DNA of 64,000 nucleotides, from the NCBI GenBank assembly GCA_902521355.1, contig CABYRT010000001.1, positions 143,066 to 207,065 on the forward strand. Reading direction: 5' to 3'. Positions 38,035 through 47,887 of this stretch are shown here, piece after piece (positions within the stretch are counted from its first letter, which is position 1; each line of letters opens with the position of its first letter). The translations under genes were made by a program, and so were the position numbers. Below the pieces are notes generated by a model. The model had not been told where the DNA came from and ran no database searches. It worked only from the letters and a program-made list of their open reading frames with translations. Source of the DNA: an uncultured Pelagibacteraceae bacterium (GTDB lineage Bacteria > Pseudomonadota > Alphaproteobacteria > Pelagibacterales > Pelagibacteraceae).

Positions 38035-38859
38035 TTACCATTTAGCTGTTGGTGGTAATGACATAAGTATAGCTTCAACATTTCCACCAGTTTGTAAACC
38101 AAATTTTGTCCCCCTATCATGTAATAAATTAAATTCAACGTATCTACCTCTTTTTTTGTATTGGATTTCTTTATCTTTAATTGTCCATTTTAATTTATTT
38201 TTTTTCTCAATAATTTCATTGGAAATATTTTTAAAACTAATTCCCACTTCTCTTACAAAAGAAAAATCTTTTTCCCAATTATTTTTTTTATAATCAAAAA
38301 AAATTCCGCCAATACCTCTTGGCTCTTTCCTATGCGGCAAATAAAAATATTCATCACACCACTTTTTATATTTTTTATAATAATTTTTGTTGTGTTTATC
38401 GCATGATTTTTTTATTTCTGAATGAAACCAATTTTCTAATTTCTTATCTATCATACAAGGTGTAACATCCATCCCACCTCCAAACCAACCAAATGAAGTA
38501 ACTATATACCTCGTGTTAAAATGCATTGCAGGCACATGAGGATTTTTCATATGCATAACAACAGATATTCCAGATGCCCAAAATTTAGAACTCTTTTTAG
38601 TGCCTGGAACTTTATTTTTAAATTCATTTGAAAATTTTCCATAAACTTCTGAAAAATTAACTCCTACTTTGTCAAAAATTTTACCATTTTCTAAAATTCT
38701 GTATTGTCCGCCACCTTCATCATTACTTTTACTTCTATTCCAATTTGTAATTTTAAATTTGGTTTTATTGCCTTCTTTTTCCTCTATTTCTCTACAAAGT
38801 ACTTCTTGCAAAGTTTTAAACCAATTTTTTGCTAATTTCTTTTTTATATATTGATCCAT
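38035..38859 (-). CDS. hemF: Oxygen-dependent coproporphyrinogen III oxidase
   Basis: 274 residues. The family signature appears in VVMHMKNPHVPAMHFNTRYI and WFGGGMDVTPCM, then KEPRGIGGIFFDY and RGRYVEFNLLHDRGTKFGLQTGGNVEAILMSLPP at the end. It makes protoporphyrinogen IX in aerobic heme synthesis, which fits the oxidase and bc1 genes nearby. It abuts trmL (end of one codon next to the start of the other). Confidence 0.96.
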   Translation of the reverse strand: MDQYIKKKLAKNWFKTLQEVLCREIEEKEGNKTKFKITNWNRSKSNDEGGGQYRILENGKIFDKVGVNFSEVYGKFSNEFKNKVPGTKKSSKFWASGISVVMHMKNPHVPAMHFNTRYIVTSFGWFGGGMDVTPCMIDKKLENWFHSEIKKSCDKHNKNYYKKYKKWCDEYFYLPHRKEPRGIGGIFFDYKKNNWEKDFSFVREVGISFKNISNEIIEKKNKLKWTIKDKEIQYKKRGRYVEFNLLHDRGTKFGLQTGGNVEAILMSLPPTAKW

Positions 38860-39336
38860 TCAACCTATCTGTCTTATAAATTCTGAAGCTCCTATTGCCA
38901 CTGATATTGCAATGTTTAACGATCTTTTATTTTTTAGCATTGGAATCTTAATTCTTTCATTAACCTTAGAATGTACATCTTCTGGAACACCTGCACTTTC
39001 TCTGCCAAAGAGTAATATATCATTTCGCTTAAATTTAAACTTTGTATAAACTTTGCTAGCTTTTGTCGTCATTAAAACTACTCTATTTTTACTATTTTCA
39101 TCAAAGAATTCTTTAGGGCTCTTGTAAAATTTAATTTCACTGTAATCTAAATAATCCATAGCAACTCTCTTGAACCTTTTATCGCTAAATAAAAACCCAC
39201 AAGGTTCAATGATTTCTAAACTAGCCCCTAAACAAGAACAAGTTCGAATAATTGAAGCTGTATTTTGAGGAATATCCGGCTGATATAGAGCTACTTTTGG
39301 ACCGTGTTTTAAAGGTTTCTGTGTCATTGTTACCAT
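38860..39336 (-). CDS. trmL: tRNA (cytidine/uridine-2'-O)-methyltransferase, TrmL type
   Basis: 158 residues of SPOUT fold: [19 protein letters not shown] at the start, then [14 protein letters not shown] and [17 protein letters not shown] forming the SAM knot. TrmL methylates the wobble ribose of tRNA-Leu. The ATG may be at 39336 or nine bases downstream at 39327 (MTQ...). It starts 60 bases from the divergent petA gene, whose promoter region holds a palindrome. Confidence 0.9.
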   Translation of the reverse strand: MVTMTQKPLKHGPKVALYQPDIPQNTASIIRTCSCLGASLEIIEPCGFLFSDKRFKRVAMDYLDYSEIKFYKSPKEFFDENSKNRVVLMTTKASKVYTKFKFKRNDILLFGRESAGVPEDVHSKVNERIKIPMLKNKRSLNIAISVAIGASEFIRQIG

Positions 39337-39355
39337 AGAAATATCTCTTTTTTAT

Positions 39356-39371
39356 TATATGAAATCATATA
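39356..39371. promoter_or_regulatory. Palindrome over the predicted petA -35 region
   Basis: TATATGA (39356-39362) and TCATATA (39365-39371) form a perfect 7-bp inverted repeat with two central bases. A -10-like TATAAA (39382-39387) is 17 bases from a weak -35 ATGAAA (39359-39364) inside the palindrome. Start of transcription would be a few bases before the petA ATG (39397). The position suggests an operator at the trmL/petA gap, but the repeat is short and AT-rich. Confidence 0.45.
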
Positions 39372-39396
39372 TTACCAAAGATATAAAATATTAAAG

Positions 39397-39918
39397 ATGT
39401 CAGACCAAAAAGACGAAAAAAAGACCAACAGAAGAGATTTCTTATTTACTGCTACAGCCGCTGCTGGTGCAGTTGGAGTAGGTGCTGCTGTTTGGCCATT
39501 AGTTGATCAAATGAACCCGGACGCCTCTGTAAAAGCATTAGCAAGTACAGAAGTAGATGTGAGCTCAATGCAACCTGGACAGTCTTTAACAGTTCTTTGG
39601 AGAGGTAAACCTGTTTTTATAAAGAGAAGAACTGATGATGAAATTACAAAGGCAAGAGCAGTTGATATTAATGATCTTAAGCATCCAGAAAAAGATGAAG
39701 ATAGAGCAAAAAATCCTGAATGGTTAGTGATGCTTGGAATTTGTACTCATCTGGGATGTGTACCATTAACAGACAAAGGTGATTATGATGGTTGGTTTTG
39801 TCCTTGCCATGGTTCTCATTATGATACATCTGGTAGAATTAGAAAAGGACCAGCTCCAACTAATATGGAGATACCTAAATACGAATTTGTAAATACTAAC
39901 ACGATTAAGATTGGATAA
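39397..39918 (+). CDS. petA: Ubiquinol-cytochrome c reductase, Rieske Fe-S subunit
   Basis: 173 residues. A Tat-type N-terminus (NRRDFLF) and one membrane helix (about 15-35) anchor it. The [2Fe-2S] ligands are C116, H118, C135 and H138, with C121 and C137 placed for the disulfide, in CTHLGCVPL and CPCHGSHYD. It passes electrons from ubiquinol to cytochrome c1. It leads petA-petB-petC. Confidence 0.97.
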   Translation: MSDQKDEKKTNRRDFLFTATAAAGAVGVGAAVWPLVDQMNPDASVKALASTEVDVSSMQPGQSLTVLWRGKPVFIKRRTDDEITKARAVDINDLKHPEKDEDRAKNPEWLVMLGICTHLGCVPLTDKGDYDGWFCPCHGSHYDTSGRIRKGPAPTNMEIPKYEFVNTNTIKIG

Positions 39919-39920
39919 AT

Positions 39921-41192
39921 ATGAGTGATCACGAATACACACCTAGTTCAAAATTTGGTAAATGGTTTAATGACAGACTACCTTTGCTTACATTGGCAAA
40001 TCACTTAACAGATTACCCGACACCAAAAAATTTAAATTACTGGTGGACTTTTGGTGGGATATTAACTTTTTGCTTAATTACCCAAATAGTTACAGGATTA
40101 GTTTTGGCTATGCACTACATTGCTCATGCAGATATGGCATTCAGCAGTGTCGAACATATAATGAGAGATGTGAATTACGGATGGTTGTTGAGATATGTTC
40201 ATGCAAATGGTGCTTCTATGTTTTTCCTAGCAGTTTATATTCATATTTTTAGATCATTATTTTATGGATCTTATAAATCGCCTAGAGAGATAATTTGGAT
40301 ACTTGGAATTATAATTTATCTGCTCATGATGGCAGCTGCTTTTATGGGATATGTTCTTCCTTGGGGACAAATGAGTTTTTGGGGGGCAACAGTAATCACA
40401 AATTTATTTAGCGCAATCCCACTTGTGGGTGAGAGCATAACAACTTGGTTATGGGGTGGCTACTCAGTTGACAATCCAACTCTTACAAGATTTTTTACTC
40501 TTCATTACTTAATACCGTTTTTAATATTAGGGCTTGTAGTACTTCACATATGGGCATTACATGTTCCTGGAAACAATAATCCAGTTGGTATTGATATTAA
40601 AAAACCTTCTAAAGATACGGTTCCGTTTCATCCATACATTGTAATTAAAGATGCTTTTGCGCTTTTAATGTTTTGTATTGTATTTGCATTGTTTGTATTT
40701 TATCAACCAAACATTTTAGGACATGCTGATAATTATATTGAGGCCGATCCACTTGTTACTCCTGCTCATATAGTTCCTGAGTGGTACTTATTACCTTTTT
40801 ATGCGATCTTAAGATCTGTTCCTGATAAACTTATGGGTGTTGTTGCTATGCTATCAGCTATTTTAATTTTAGCTGCTTTACCATGGTTGGATACGTCGAA
40901 AGTTAGATCAGCAGTTTTCAGACCACTATTTAGACAGTTCTACTGGATCTTGGTAGCTGATGTTTTAATTTTAGGATACGTAGGAGCGATGCCAGCTGAA
41001 GGACTATACTTGTTAATTGCAAGAGTTGCTACGGCATATTACTTTGCGCATTTTTTAATTATTCTCCCAGTTTTAGGTTGGAAAGAGAAAACCACACCGT
41101 TGCCTTTGAGTATCACTGAGCCAGTTTTAGGAGGCTCACCGAATTTTGCTGCAGCAAGGAGTGATGAAAAAATAGAAAAAACAATAAAGTGA
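39921..41192 (+). CDS. petB: Cytochrome b of the bc1 complex
   Basis: 423 residues, eight or nine membrane helices. The heme histidines are in the second and fourth helices ([18 protein letters not shown]; and [18 protein letters not shown]). The Qo-site PEWY motif is in [18 protein letters not shown]. It oxidises ubiquinol in the inner membrane. It follows petA by two bases, and its stop overlaps the GTG start of petC. Confidence 0.97.
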   Translation: MSDHEYTPSSKFGKWFNDRLPLLTLANHLTDYPTPKNLNYWWTFGGILTFCLITQIVTGLVLAMHYIAHADMAFSSVEHIMRDVNYGWLLRYVHANGASMFFLAVYIHIFRSLFYGSYKSPREIIWILGIIIYLLMMAAAFMGYVLPWGQMSFWGATVITNLFSAIPLVGESITTWLWGGYSVDNPTLTRFFTLHYLIPFLILGLVVLHIWALHVPGNNNPVGIDIKKPSKDTVPFHPYIVIKDAFALLMFCIVFALFVFYQPNILGHADNYIEADPLVTPAHIVPEWYLLPFYAILRSVPDKLMGVVAMLSAILILAALPWLDTSKVRSAVFRPLFRQFYWILVADVLILGYVGAMPAEGLYLLIARVATAYYFAHFLIILPVLGWKEKTTPLPLSITEPVLGGSPNFAAARSDEKIEKTIK

Positions 41193-41971
41193 GAGAGTTA
41201 AAAAATATTTTTTTTGCAATAATATTCTCAGCTATTTTACTAAACTCATCATATTCTGCTGAAAAATCACCGCCTTTTTTAGAAACTAAATGGACTTTTA
41301 AAGGTCTCTTTGGAAAATTCGATCGAGCATCATTGCAAAGAGGTTATCAAGTATATACTGAAGTGTGTGCATCTTGCCATTCTATGAAATATTTAACCTA
41401 TAGAAATTTAGCGGAAAAGGGTGGACCAGAATTTTCTGAAGCAGAGGCCAAGGCAATAGCTGCAAGTTTTGAGGTAACAGATGGCCCAGACAGTACGGGA
41501 GAAATGTTTGTAAGACCAGCTAAATTATCTGATAAATTCGTGATGCCTTATGCTAATGAGCAGGAGGCTAAAGCTGCTAATGGTGGTGCCTATCCACCAG
41601 ATATGTCTGTTCTAGTTAAAGCAAGAAAAGGTGGAGCAGATTATATTTATTCTTTATTGTTAGGATATTCTGAACCTCCAGAGGGTGTAGAACTTGATGA
41701 TGGTGTTTATTACAACAAGTATATGTATGGTAATAAAATTAAAATGCCAGCTCCTTTATCTGATGACTTAATTGAGTATACAGATGGAACAAAAGCTACA
41801 GCTGAACAAATGTCTAAAGATGTTACAAATTTTCTGATGTGGTCAGCAGAACCACACTTAGAGCAAAGACATAAAACAGGATTTAGAGTTATAGCTTATT
41901 TGATAATATTGACTGTATTGGTTTACTTTACAATGAAGAAGATATGGTCACGTGTTGAACCTAAAATTTAG
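41189..41971 (+). CDS. petC: Cytochrome c1 of the bc1 complex (GTG start)
   Basis: 260 residues. It starts at GTG (41189) inside the petB stop region. A signal peptide (about 5-24) is followed by the heme-c site CASCH (60-64), a methionine ligand region ([12 protein letters not shown]), and a C-terminal membrane anchor (about 233-252). It hands electrons to cytochrome c for the aa3 oxidase. Its last 24 bases are antisense to the end of ychF. Confidence 0.96.
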   Translation: MRELKNIFFAIIFSAILLNSSYSAEKSPPFLETKWTFKGLFGKFDRASLQRGYQVYTEVCASCHSMKYLTYRNLAEKGGPEFSEAEAKAIAASFEVTDGPDSTGEMFVRPAKLSDKFVMPYANEQEAKAANGGAYPPDMSVLVKARKGGADYIYSLLLGYSEPPEGVELDDGVYYNKYMYGNKIKMPAPLSDDLIEYTDGTKATAEQMSKDVTNFLMWSAEPHLEQRHKTGFRVIAYLIILTVLVYFTMKKIWSRVEPKI

Positions 41972-43021
41972 AACATCCCCATCTTTAACGATATAATCTT
42001 TACCTTCTAATCTCATTTTGCCGTTTTCTCTTGATTTTAACCAACCACCACTACCAACAAAATCTTGATAAGATACAGTTTCTGCTCTTATGAAACCTTT
42101 TTCAAAATCTGTATGGATTATACCTGCCGCTTGAGGCGCCATGCAATTTTTATTAATTGTCCAAGCCCTTGTCTCCTCAACTCCTGAAGTAAAAAACGTC
42201 TCTAAAGATAAAAGCTCATATCCTTTTTTGATTAATAAATTTAATCCAGTATCATCGATATTGATCATTTTCATATAGTTTTTTCTTTCTTCATTTTCTA
42301 GTTCATTTAATTGATTTTCTATTTCAGCTGAAATAGTTAGAGTGTTTTTAGAACCATATTTTTCAATAAAACTTTTTGTATAATCGTTGCCTTTATCAAT
42401 ACTATTTTCATCAACATTACAAACATACAGTTTAGGCTTTATTGACAATAATCCTGACAATTTAACATCTTTTTTATCAAACTCATCGTATAATTTATTT
42501 ATATCATTGTTATCATTAATTAAATTCTGCGCTCTTTCTAGAATTTTGTTTTGATTTTCATCATTATTTTTTTTATTTTTCTTATCTAGTCTTTTTTGAA
42601 TAGATTCCAAATCTGCTAAAGACATTTCCGTTTCAATTATTTCTAAATCTCTAATTGGATCAACTGTTGGATTTACATTTTGAATATCATCTGAGTCAAA
42701 ACATCTAATTAAATGAATAACAGCATCTACTTCTCTTATATGGGATAAGAATTTATTACCTAATCCTTCACCTTTAGAGGCACCTTCTACTAATCCTGCT
42801 ATATCAACAAAAGATATTGTAGTATTTATTTTTTTTTTTGAATTTGAAATTTTAACCAATTCATCTAACCTATAATCTGGTACTGGAACTACACCTATAT
42901 TAGGATCTATCGTGCAAAAAGGAAAATTTGCTGCTTGGGCTTTACTCGAATTTGTAAGTGCATTAAATAAAGTAGATTTACCAACGTTTGGTAAACCAAC
43001 TATACCACACTTAAAACCCAT
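41948..43021 (-). CDS. ychF: Redox-regulated ATPase/GTPase YchF (OLA1 family)
   Basis: 357 residues. The G1 motif is GLPNVGKST (9-17), the G3 is DIAGLVEGASKGEGLGNKF, and the fourth motif reads NVDEN in place of NKxD, the feature that gives YchF its ATP preference. The C-terminal TGS domain ends [10 protein letters not shown]. It is universal and ribosome-associated. Its tail overlaps petC by 24 bases on the opposite strand; pth abuts its start. Confidence 0.95.
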   Translation of the reverse strand: MGFKCGIVGLPNVGKSTLFNALTNSSKAQAANFPFCTIDPNIGVVPVPDYRLDELVKISNSKKKINTTISFVDIAGLVEGASKGEGLGNKFLSHIREVDAVIHLIRCFDSDDIQNVNPTVDPIRDLEIIETEMSLADLESIQKRLDKKNKKNNDENQNKILERAQNLINDNNDINKLYDEFDKKDVKLSGLLSIKPKLYVCNVDENSIDKGNDYTKSFIEKYGSKNTLTISAEIENQLNELENEERKNYMKMINIDDTGLNLLIKKGYELLSLETFFTSGVEETRAWTINKNCMAPQAAGIIHTDFEKGFIRAETVSYQDFVGSGGWLKSRENGKMRLEGKDYIVKDGDVLNFRFNT

Positions 43022-43582
43022 TTAATTATTGTTAACTTTGCTTGAGAATAAATCTAATTTTTTATCTATCAAAATAGCAATAGAGGCTATTATATTGTGA
43101 GTAATTTTTTCTAAGTGTTCTTGTTCATCATCAGAAAAATCATTTAAAACAAAATCTGATACAGACATTTTATTCTCCGGCTTTCCAATCCCGATCCTTA
43201 CTCTTGAATAGTCTTTTCCAATAAATTTATCAATTGAAGCAACTCCATTGTGACCTGCACTAGACCCACCAAATTTTGCCTTTATTTTTCCAAACTCTAC
43301 ATCTAGATCATCATGAAAAACAATGACATCTTCAGCATCTATTTTGAAATATTCAAGCAACTCTCTGATACAAATTCCTGAGTTGTTCATGAAAGTCAGA
43401 GGTTTGATTGCATAAATTTTCTTTTCGCCAATATTTCCTGTTGTAAGCAACCCTTTAAATTTTGGCTTTTGTTTTGAAAGACCAAATTTTTGATTTATGG
43501 CATCTACAACTTTGAAACCTATATTATGTCTATTATTATGACTGTTTGGAGTTGGATTGCCCAAACCTACGAGTAACAACAT
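43022..43582 (-). CDS. pth: Peptidyl-tRNA hydrolase
   Basis: 186 residues. The catalytic residues are N10 region (GLGNPTPNSHNNRHNIGF, with H19) and D93 region (FHDDLDVEFGKIK), and SAGHNGVASI follows. Pth recycles peptidyl-tRNA that drops off the ribosome. It follows rplY by 28 bases and abuts ychF, a common pairing (rplY-pth-ychF) in proteobacteria. Confidence 0.96.
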   Translation of the reverse strand: MLLLVGLGNPTPNSHNNRHNIGFKVVDAINQKFGLSKQKPKFKGLLTTGNIGEKKIYAIKPLTFMNNSGICIRELLEYFKIDAEDVIVFHDDLDVEFGKIKAKFGGSSAGHNGVASIDKFIGKDYSRVRIGIGKPENKMSVSDFVLNDFSDDEQEHLEKITHNIIASIAILIDKKLDLFSSKVNNN

Positions 43583-43610
43583 TTTATTTTATTATTATTT
43601 TCACAGATTA

Positions 43611-44327
43611 TTATTTTTTCTCTGCTGGAGCTTTTCCTTCTTCTTTTCCTTTATCACCATCTGCAGCTTTTTCTGTACCTTCTTCGGGTTTAGCGTCTCC
43701 ATCCGCAGCAGCCTCCGCGGATTCTCCACCTTCTCCTTCTGCATCTGCTGGTTTTTCAGGCTCTTTAACAACTGTTGGTGCTGCTACAGTCGCGATTACA
43801 AAGTCTCTTCCTTGAATTGTAGGTGTTACATTTTCAGGTAAATTTATAAAAGATATTTTAATACTTGCTCCAATATCTAAGTTATTTAGATCTACAACTA
43901 ATTCTGTTGGTATGTTTTCTGTAGGACATCTTAATTCGACTTTTCGTCTTACTATATTCAAAACTCCACCTCTTTTTAATCCTGGTGATAATTCATGGTT
44001 TATAAATTTAACTGGAATTTCTAAAATTACTTTTGCACCTTTAACAATTCTTAAAAAATCTAAGTGTATAGGCTCATCTGTAACCGTATTAAAATCAATA
44101 ACTCTTGGTAAAACTTTTTGTTCTTTACCATCAATATTAATTGAAATTATATTTGATAAAATATTTTCTTTATTTAATAAATTTTTTACTTCTTTAACAG
44201 AAATAGAGATTTTTTGATTTGGTTCTTCTCCTCCATAAATTATTCCTGGAACCATACCTTTACTTCTTAGTGATTTAACTTCACCTTTAGTTTTTGTCTC
44301 TCTTATTGTTGCTGCTAATAAACTCAT
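43611..44327 (-). CDS. rplY: Ribosomal protein L25/Ctc with acidic C-terminal extension
   Basis: About 238 residues from the ATG at 44327 (MSLLAATIRETKTKGE); an in-frame ATG at 44357 adds ten unconserved residues. Residues up to about 185 are the L25 and TL5 domains (ELRCPTENIPTELVVDL, PGLKRGGVLNI). The last 50 residues are rich in Ala, Glu, Asp, Gly and Lys, of low complexity and encoded by DNA that looks GC-richer than its surroundings. L25 binds 5S rRNA. It forms a small set with pth and ychF. Confidence 0.92.
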   Translation of the reverse strand: MSLLAATIRETKTKGEVKSLRSKGMVPGIIYGGEEPNQKISISVKEVKNLLNKENILSNIISINIDGKEQKVLPRVIDFNTVTDEPIHLDFLRIVKGAKVILEIPVKFINHELSPGLKRGGVLNIVRRKVELRCPTENIPTELVVDLNNLDIGASIKISFINLPENVTPTIQGRDFVIATVAAPTVVKEPEKPADAEGEGGESAEAAADGDAKPEEGTEKAADGDKGKEEGKAPAEKK

Positions 44328-44372
44328 AAAGTGTCGGGTTTTTAACTTATGAAACAAAATTTTACAAGTAAA

Positions 44373-45305
44373 TTATTTAAATAGATCTGATACTGAAGTA
44401 GAATTTGATATTCTTTTTATAGCTTCTCCGACTAAATTAGAGATTGTTAATACCTCAATATTATTGGCTTTTTTAACTTTTGTCGAATTATCTATTGTGT
44501 CAGTTACAACTAAATTTTTTATTGAAGATTTCTTAATTTTTTCAACAGCATTACCACTTAATACACCATGTGTTACATAAACATGAACATCTTTGGCTCC
44601 TCTTTTTTTTAATTCAGAAGCTGCGTTTACAATTGTTCCGCCAGAGTCAATTATATCATCAACTAATATGCAAGTTTTATTTTTCACATTTCCAATTACA
44701 TTCATTACTTCTGATTTTCCAGGAGCAGGTCTTCTTTTATCCACTATTGCTAAATCTACATTTAACAATTTTCCTAAAGCTCTTGCTCTTGCGGTACCAC
44801 CGACATCTGGAGCAACACATATAATATTATTATTTTTTAATTTCTTTTTTATATGCCTAGCAAATATTGGAGTAGCAAATAAGTTATCTACTGGAATATC
44901 AAAAAATCCTTGAATTTGTCCAGAGTGCAAATCTACTGTAACGACTCTATCTGCCCCTGCTTTTGCAATAAGATTAGATACAAGTTTTGCAGATATAGAT
45001 GTTCTAGGCACCACCTTTCTATCTTGTCTTGCATATCCAAAATATGGGATCACGGCAGTTATGTTTTTAGCCGAAGATCTTTTTAAAGCATCAATCGATA
45101 ATAGCAATTCCATTAAATTGTCATTCGCAGGAGATGAAACGGATTGAATTAAAAAAATGCTATTGCCTCTAATATTTTCATTAATTTCAATATAGATTTC
45201 GCCGTCTGCAAATTTTCTTATGTTTGAATTCACTAGTCTATTTTTCAAAAATTTAGATATTTTTTGACTAAGATGTTTATTGCTGTTTCCTGTGAGAATT
45301 TTCAT
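44373..45305 (-). CDS. prs: Ribose-phosphate pyrophosphokinase
   Basis: 310 residues. The family blocks are all visible: SGNSNKHLSQKI at the start, RQDRKVVPRTSISAKLV, VTVDLHSGQIQGFFDIPVDNL (about 130-150) and the PRPP loop CILVDDIIDSGGT (about 220-232). It makes PRPP for nucleotides, histidine and tryptophan. pgeF lies ten bases upstream on the same strand, rplY 45 bases downstream. Confidence 0.97.
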   Translation of the reverse strand: MKILTGNSNKHLSQKISKFLKNRLVNSNIRKFADGEIYIEINENIRGNSIFLIQSVSSPANDNLMELLLSIDALKRSSAKNITAVIPYFGYARQDRKVVPRTSISAKLVSNLIAKAGADRVVTVDLHSGQIQGFFDIPVDNLFATPIFARHIKKKLKNNNIICVAPDVGGTARARALGKLLNVDLAIVDKRRPAPGKSEVMNVIGNVKNKTCILVDDIIDSGGTIVNAASELKKRGAKDVHVYVTHGVLSGNAVEKIKKSSIKNLVVTDTIDNSTKVKKANNIEVLTISNLVGEAIKRISNSTSVSDLFK

Positions 45306-45315
45306 CCGTGATAAC

Positions 45316-46068
45316 CTATTTAATCATAATTGCAGAAATATTTCTACCATAATCGTTATGCTTATTTTTTTTTGATCTCCTAGAACTAAAAAAGTTATTT
45401 TCTAGACTGTAGGTATCTTTTCTTATTATATCTATTTTTTTAACTCCATTTTCGTAAAATTGAAATTTTATATATTCGCTTAAATCAAAATAAATTTTTT
45501 TCCTTTTAAATGTGAAGAAATTCACATTTTTTTTATTTTTGTCCTTAAACAATTTAAAAAAATCATTTTTTACTTCATAACTATTTTTTTTTATACATGG
45601 TCCAATGCAAGCAATCATATCTTTCTCTGAGCATCCATTTTTTTTTAAAAGCTGAATTGTTTTTTTTACTATTCCCTTAAAAGCACCTTTCCACCCAGCA
45701 TGTATTGCACCTATAAATTTTTGCTTTTTTTCTATAATTAGAATTGGCGCACAATCTGCAGTAAGTATACTAATCGCAATATTTTGCTTATTTGTAATCA
45801 TCGCGTCTCCAGTCAATTTTTTTTTTGGAACATTATTAATTTTAAGAACTTTATTGCTGTGAATTTGATTAAGAGAAACTAGATTCCCACTTGAGCAACC
45901 TATTTTTTTTGAAACTATTTTTAAATTTTTACTTATATTAGCAATTTTATCTTTTGAACCTTTTCCACAATTTAAACTTTTGTAGATTCCTTTTGAGGTA
46001 CCTCCTAATCTATTGAAAAAATAATGTGAAATGGATTTTTGATCTCTAAAAATTTTTGATTTAATCAC
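45316..46068 (-). CDS. pgeF: Peptidoglycan editing factor PgeF / laccase-domain protein (YfiH)
   Basis: 250 residues. Conserved zinc-site context appears in LTADCAPILIIE (about 103-114) and HAGWKGAFKGIVKKT (about 123-137), with GPCIKKNSYEV later. Members act as purine nucleoside phosphorylases or cleave wrongly built UDP-MurNAc peptides. It overlaps midA by four bases. The biochemical role in this lineage is untested. Confidence 0.88.
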   Translation of the reverse strand: MIKSKIFRDQKSISHYFFNRLGGTSKGIYKSLNCGKGSKDKIANISKNLKIVSKKIGCSSGNLVSLNQIHSNKVLKINNVPKKKLTGDAMITNKQNIAISILTADCAPILIIEKKQKFIGAIHAGWKGAFKGIVKKTIQLLKKNGCSEKDMIACIGPCIKKNSYEVKNDFFKLFKDKNKKNVNFFTFKRKKIYFDLSEYIKFQFYENGVKKIDIIRKDTYSLENNFFSSRRSKKNKHNDYGRNISAIMIK

Positions 46069-47105
46069 TTAAAACCCAAATTAAAATTATTTTTAGATTT
46101 GCTTACAAATAAAACTTTAAACAAAGAGCCCATATATTTTTCATCGATTAATCTTTTTATTCTATAAAATATGTCCGCTTTCTTACTAAATTGTAAATTT
46201 TTACTTATTATCTCAGCTCTTTTTAATATTCCTAATTTAGTTAAGAAATTACCTTGGGTAGTTATTAATGATTTCAAATTAGAAGTTGCAAACTCTTTCT
46301 TGTACATTTTAAAATTTATCAAATGAGTAATATCCGAGTTATAGGGATTTTCTAAAAAACTAATTTTTCTGTGCTTCTCAACACTTTGTAAAGTATTTTT
46401 CATTTTTCCACTTGTAAAGCCATAGTCTATCATTAATAAACCACCATTATTTTTAAAAATAAAATTTGCTATTTCGTTAACAAATTTCATTGCTGAAGGT
46501 GAATATTCAACAAATTTTTCTTTTTCTATATTTTTACCTAAATATTTCTCAATTATTTTTGACGACACCTTTTGATCACAAACTTCAAACTTATTTTTTT
46601 TGTATGCTACATATTTTTCATACCAATTATCACTTTTTTTTAAAAACTGTTTGATAGGAAAAGCATCAAAAAACTCATTAGCCAAGAATATAGTTGGAGC
46701 CTTTGGAATTTCTTTTAAATTTCTTATCCAACTTGCTTTTTTCTTATCTATTTTACTCTTCTGAATTTTTATCAGTAATGGACTTTTTTCTAAAATTAAG
46801 AAATTAGCAGATAAACTAATTTCACTAAAATTATTTAAAGTTTTTATAATTTGTGACATCATCTCACCATTACCTGCACCCAGCTCTACAATATTTATTT
46901 TTTTTGGTTTTTTTAAATTCTCCCAAAATGAAAATAACCAAATAGATATCATTTCTGAAAAAAGAACAGAAATATTAGGAGATGTTATGAAGTCACCTTT
47001 TTTTCCGAAAGGATTTTTTTTAATATAATAACCATTATCTTTGTCATACAAAGATTTGTAAATAAATCTATCCAATGAGATTTTTTTATTGTGTCCTATT
47101 AGCAT
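46065..47105 (-). CDS. SAM-dependent methyltransferase, MidA/NDUFAF7 family
   Basis: 346 residues of the DUF185 family. The SAM motif NIVELGAGNGEMMSQI (about 69-84) and the family's LANEFFDAFPIKQF block are clear. The mitochondrial relative methylates an arginine of complex I during assembly; bacterial substrates are less defined. It overlaps lgt by 20 bases and pgeF by four, a coupling (lgt-midA-pgeF) often seen in alphaproteobacteria. It begins with family hallmark DRFIYKSLYDKDNGYY. Confidence 0.9.
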   Translation of the reverse strand: MLIGHNKKISLDRFIYKSLYDKDNGYYIKKNPFGKKGDFITSPNISVLFSEMISIWLFSFWENLKKPKKINIVELGAGNGEMMSQIIKTLNNFSEISLSANFLILEKSPLLIKIQKSKIDKKKASWIRNLKEIPKAPTIFLANEFFDAFPIKQFLKKSDNWYEKYVAYKKNKFEVCDQKVSSKIIEKYLGKNIEKEKFVEYSPSAMKFVNEIANFIFKNNGGLLMIDYGFTSGKMKNTLQSVEKHRKISFLENPYNSDITHLINFKMYKKEFATSNLKSLITTQGNFLTKLGILKRAEIISKNLQFSKKADIFYRIKRLIDEKYMGSLFKVLFVSKSKNNFNLGFK

Positions 47106-47862
47106 TTTTATAATAGACGATAATTAATCCGCAGGTTAGTGCTATACAACTTATTATTTGCCCCATACTTAAATTGAAAAATAAATAACCTAGTTGTTGA
47201 TCAGGTTCTCTGAAAAACTCGATAACAAATCTAAAAAAAGAGTATAAAATTAAAAAATACCCCGAAATAATCCCAGGTATGTTCTTTAATCTATTAAACA
47301 ACATTCTTAAAATAATAAATAGAACAACCCCCTCAAATATTGCCTCATAAATTTGTGAAGGATGTCGATTTAAATCATCAATTTTTACAAACTTTACTGA
47401 CCATGGTACATTTGTTTCTATGCCATAAAGTTCTGAGTTTATAAAATTTGATATTCTTCCTAAAAAAATTCCTATAGGAGAACAAACAGCAACCAGATCT
47501 AAATAACTAAAAATATTTTGATTTTTATTTTTGCAGAAAAAATAAGTTCCTATAATAATTCCAATTAGTGCACCGTGAAAAGACATGCCACCTTGCCAAA
47601 TTTTTATAATCTCAATTGGATTGCTAATAAAATAAATAGGGTCATAAATAATTACATATCCAAGTCTTCCACCAAGGATGATACTTATGATCAAATAAGT
47701 TATATAATCATCAAAATATTCTCTCTGAGCATTACCTTTGATTAGTTTATTTTTTGCAAAATACCAACCAAATAGTAAGCCAAATATATAAGACAAGGAA
47801 TACCATCTAATTTCTAATGAAAAGATCTCAAAAGCAACTGGGTCAAAATTATTAATAAACAT
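47086..47862 (-). CDS. lgt: Prolipoprotein diacylglyceryl transferase
   Basis: 258 residues, seven membrane helices. Motifs: GGMSFHGALIGI (catalytic His near 94), GRISNFINSELYG (about 134-146, the Lgt signature with a Ser for the usual Gly) and HPSQIYEAI. It attaches diacylglycerol to lipoproteins. It overlaps the methyltransferase by 20 bases. Its start is 48 bases from ubiK on the other strand, with an inverted repeat between. Confidence 0.95.
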   Translation of the reverse strand: MFINNFDPVAFEIFSLEIRWYSLSYIFGLLFGWYFAKNKLIKGNAQREYFDDYITYLIISIILGGRLGYVIIYDPIYFISNPIEIIKIWQGGMSFHGALIGIIIGTYFFCKNKNQNIFSYLDLVAVCSPIGIFLGRISNFINSELYGIETNVPWSVKFVKIDDLNRHPSQIYEAIFEGVVLFIILRMLFNRLKNIPGIISGYFLILYSFFRFVIEFFREPDQQLGYLFFNLSMGQIISCIALTCGLIIVYYKNANRTQ

Positions 47863-47868
47863 TTAATT

Positions 47869-47887
47869 GTAATATTATAAATATTAC
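47869..47887. repeat. Inverted repeat in the lgt-ubiK divergent gap
   Basis: GTAATAT (47869-47875) and ATATTAC (47881-47887) make a perfect 7-bp repeat with a 5-base spacer. It lies in the only non-coding space between two divergent genes, 7 bases from the lgt start codon. An operator is possible; AT-richness makes chance symmetry plausible too. Confidence 0.35.

Noticed and set aside
43546..43841. Two overlapping plus-strand ORFs opposite rplY, Ser/Ala/Phe-rich
   Set aside because: They are antisense to the low-complexity acidic tail of L25 and carry no recognisable domain.
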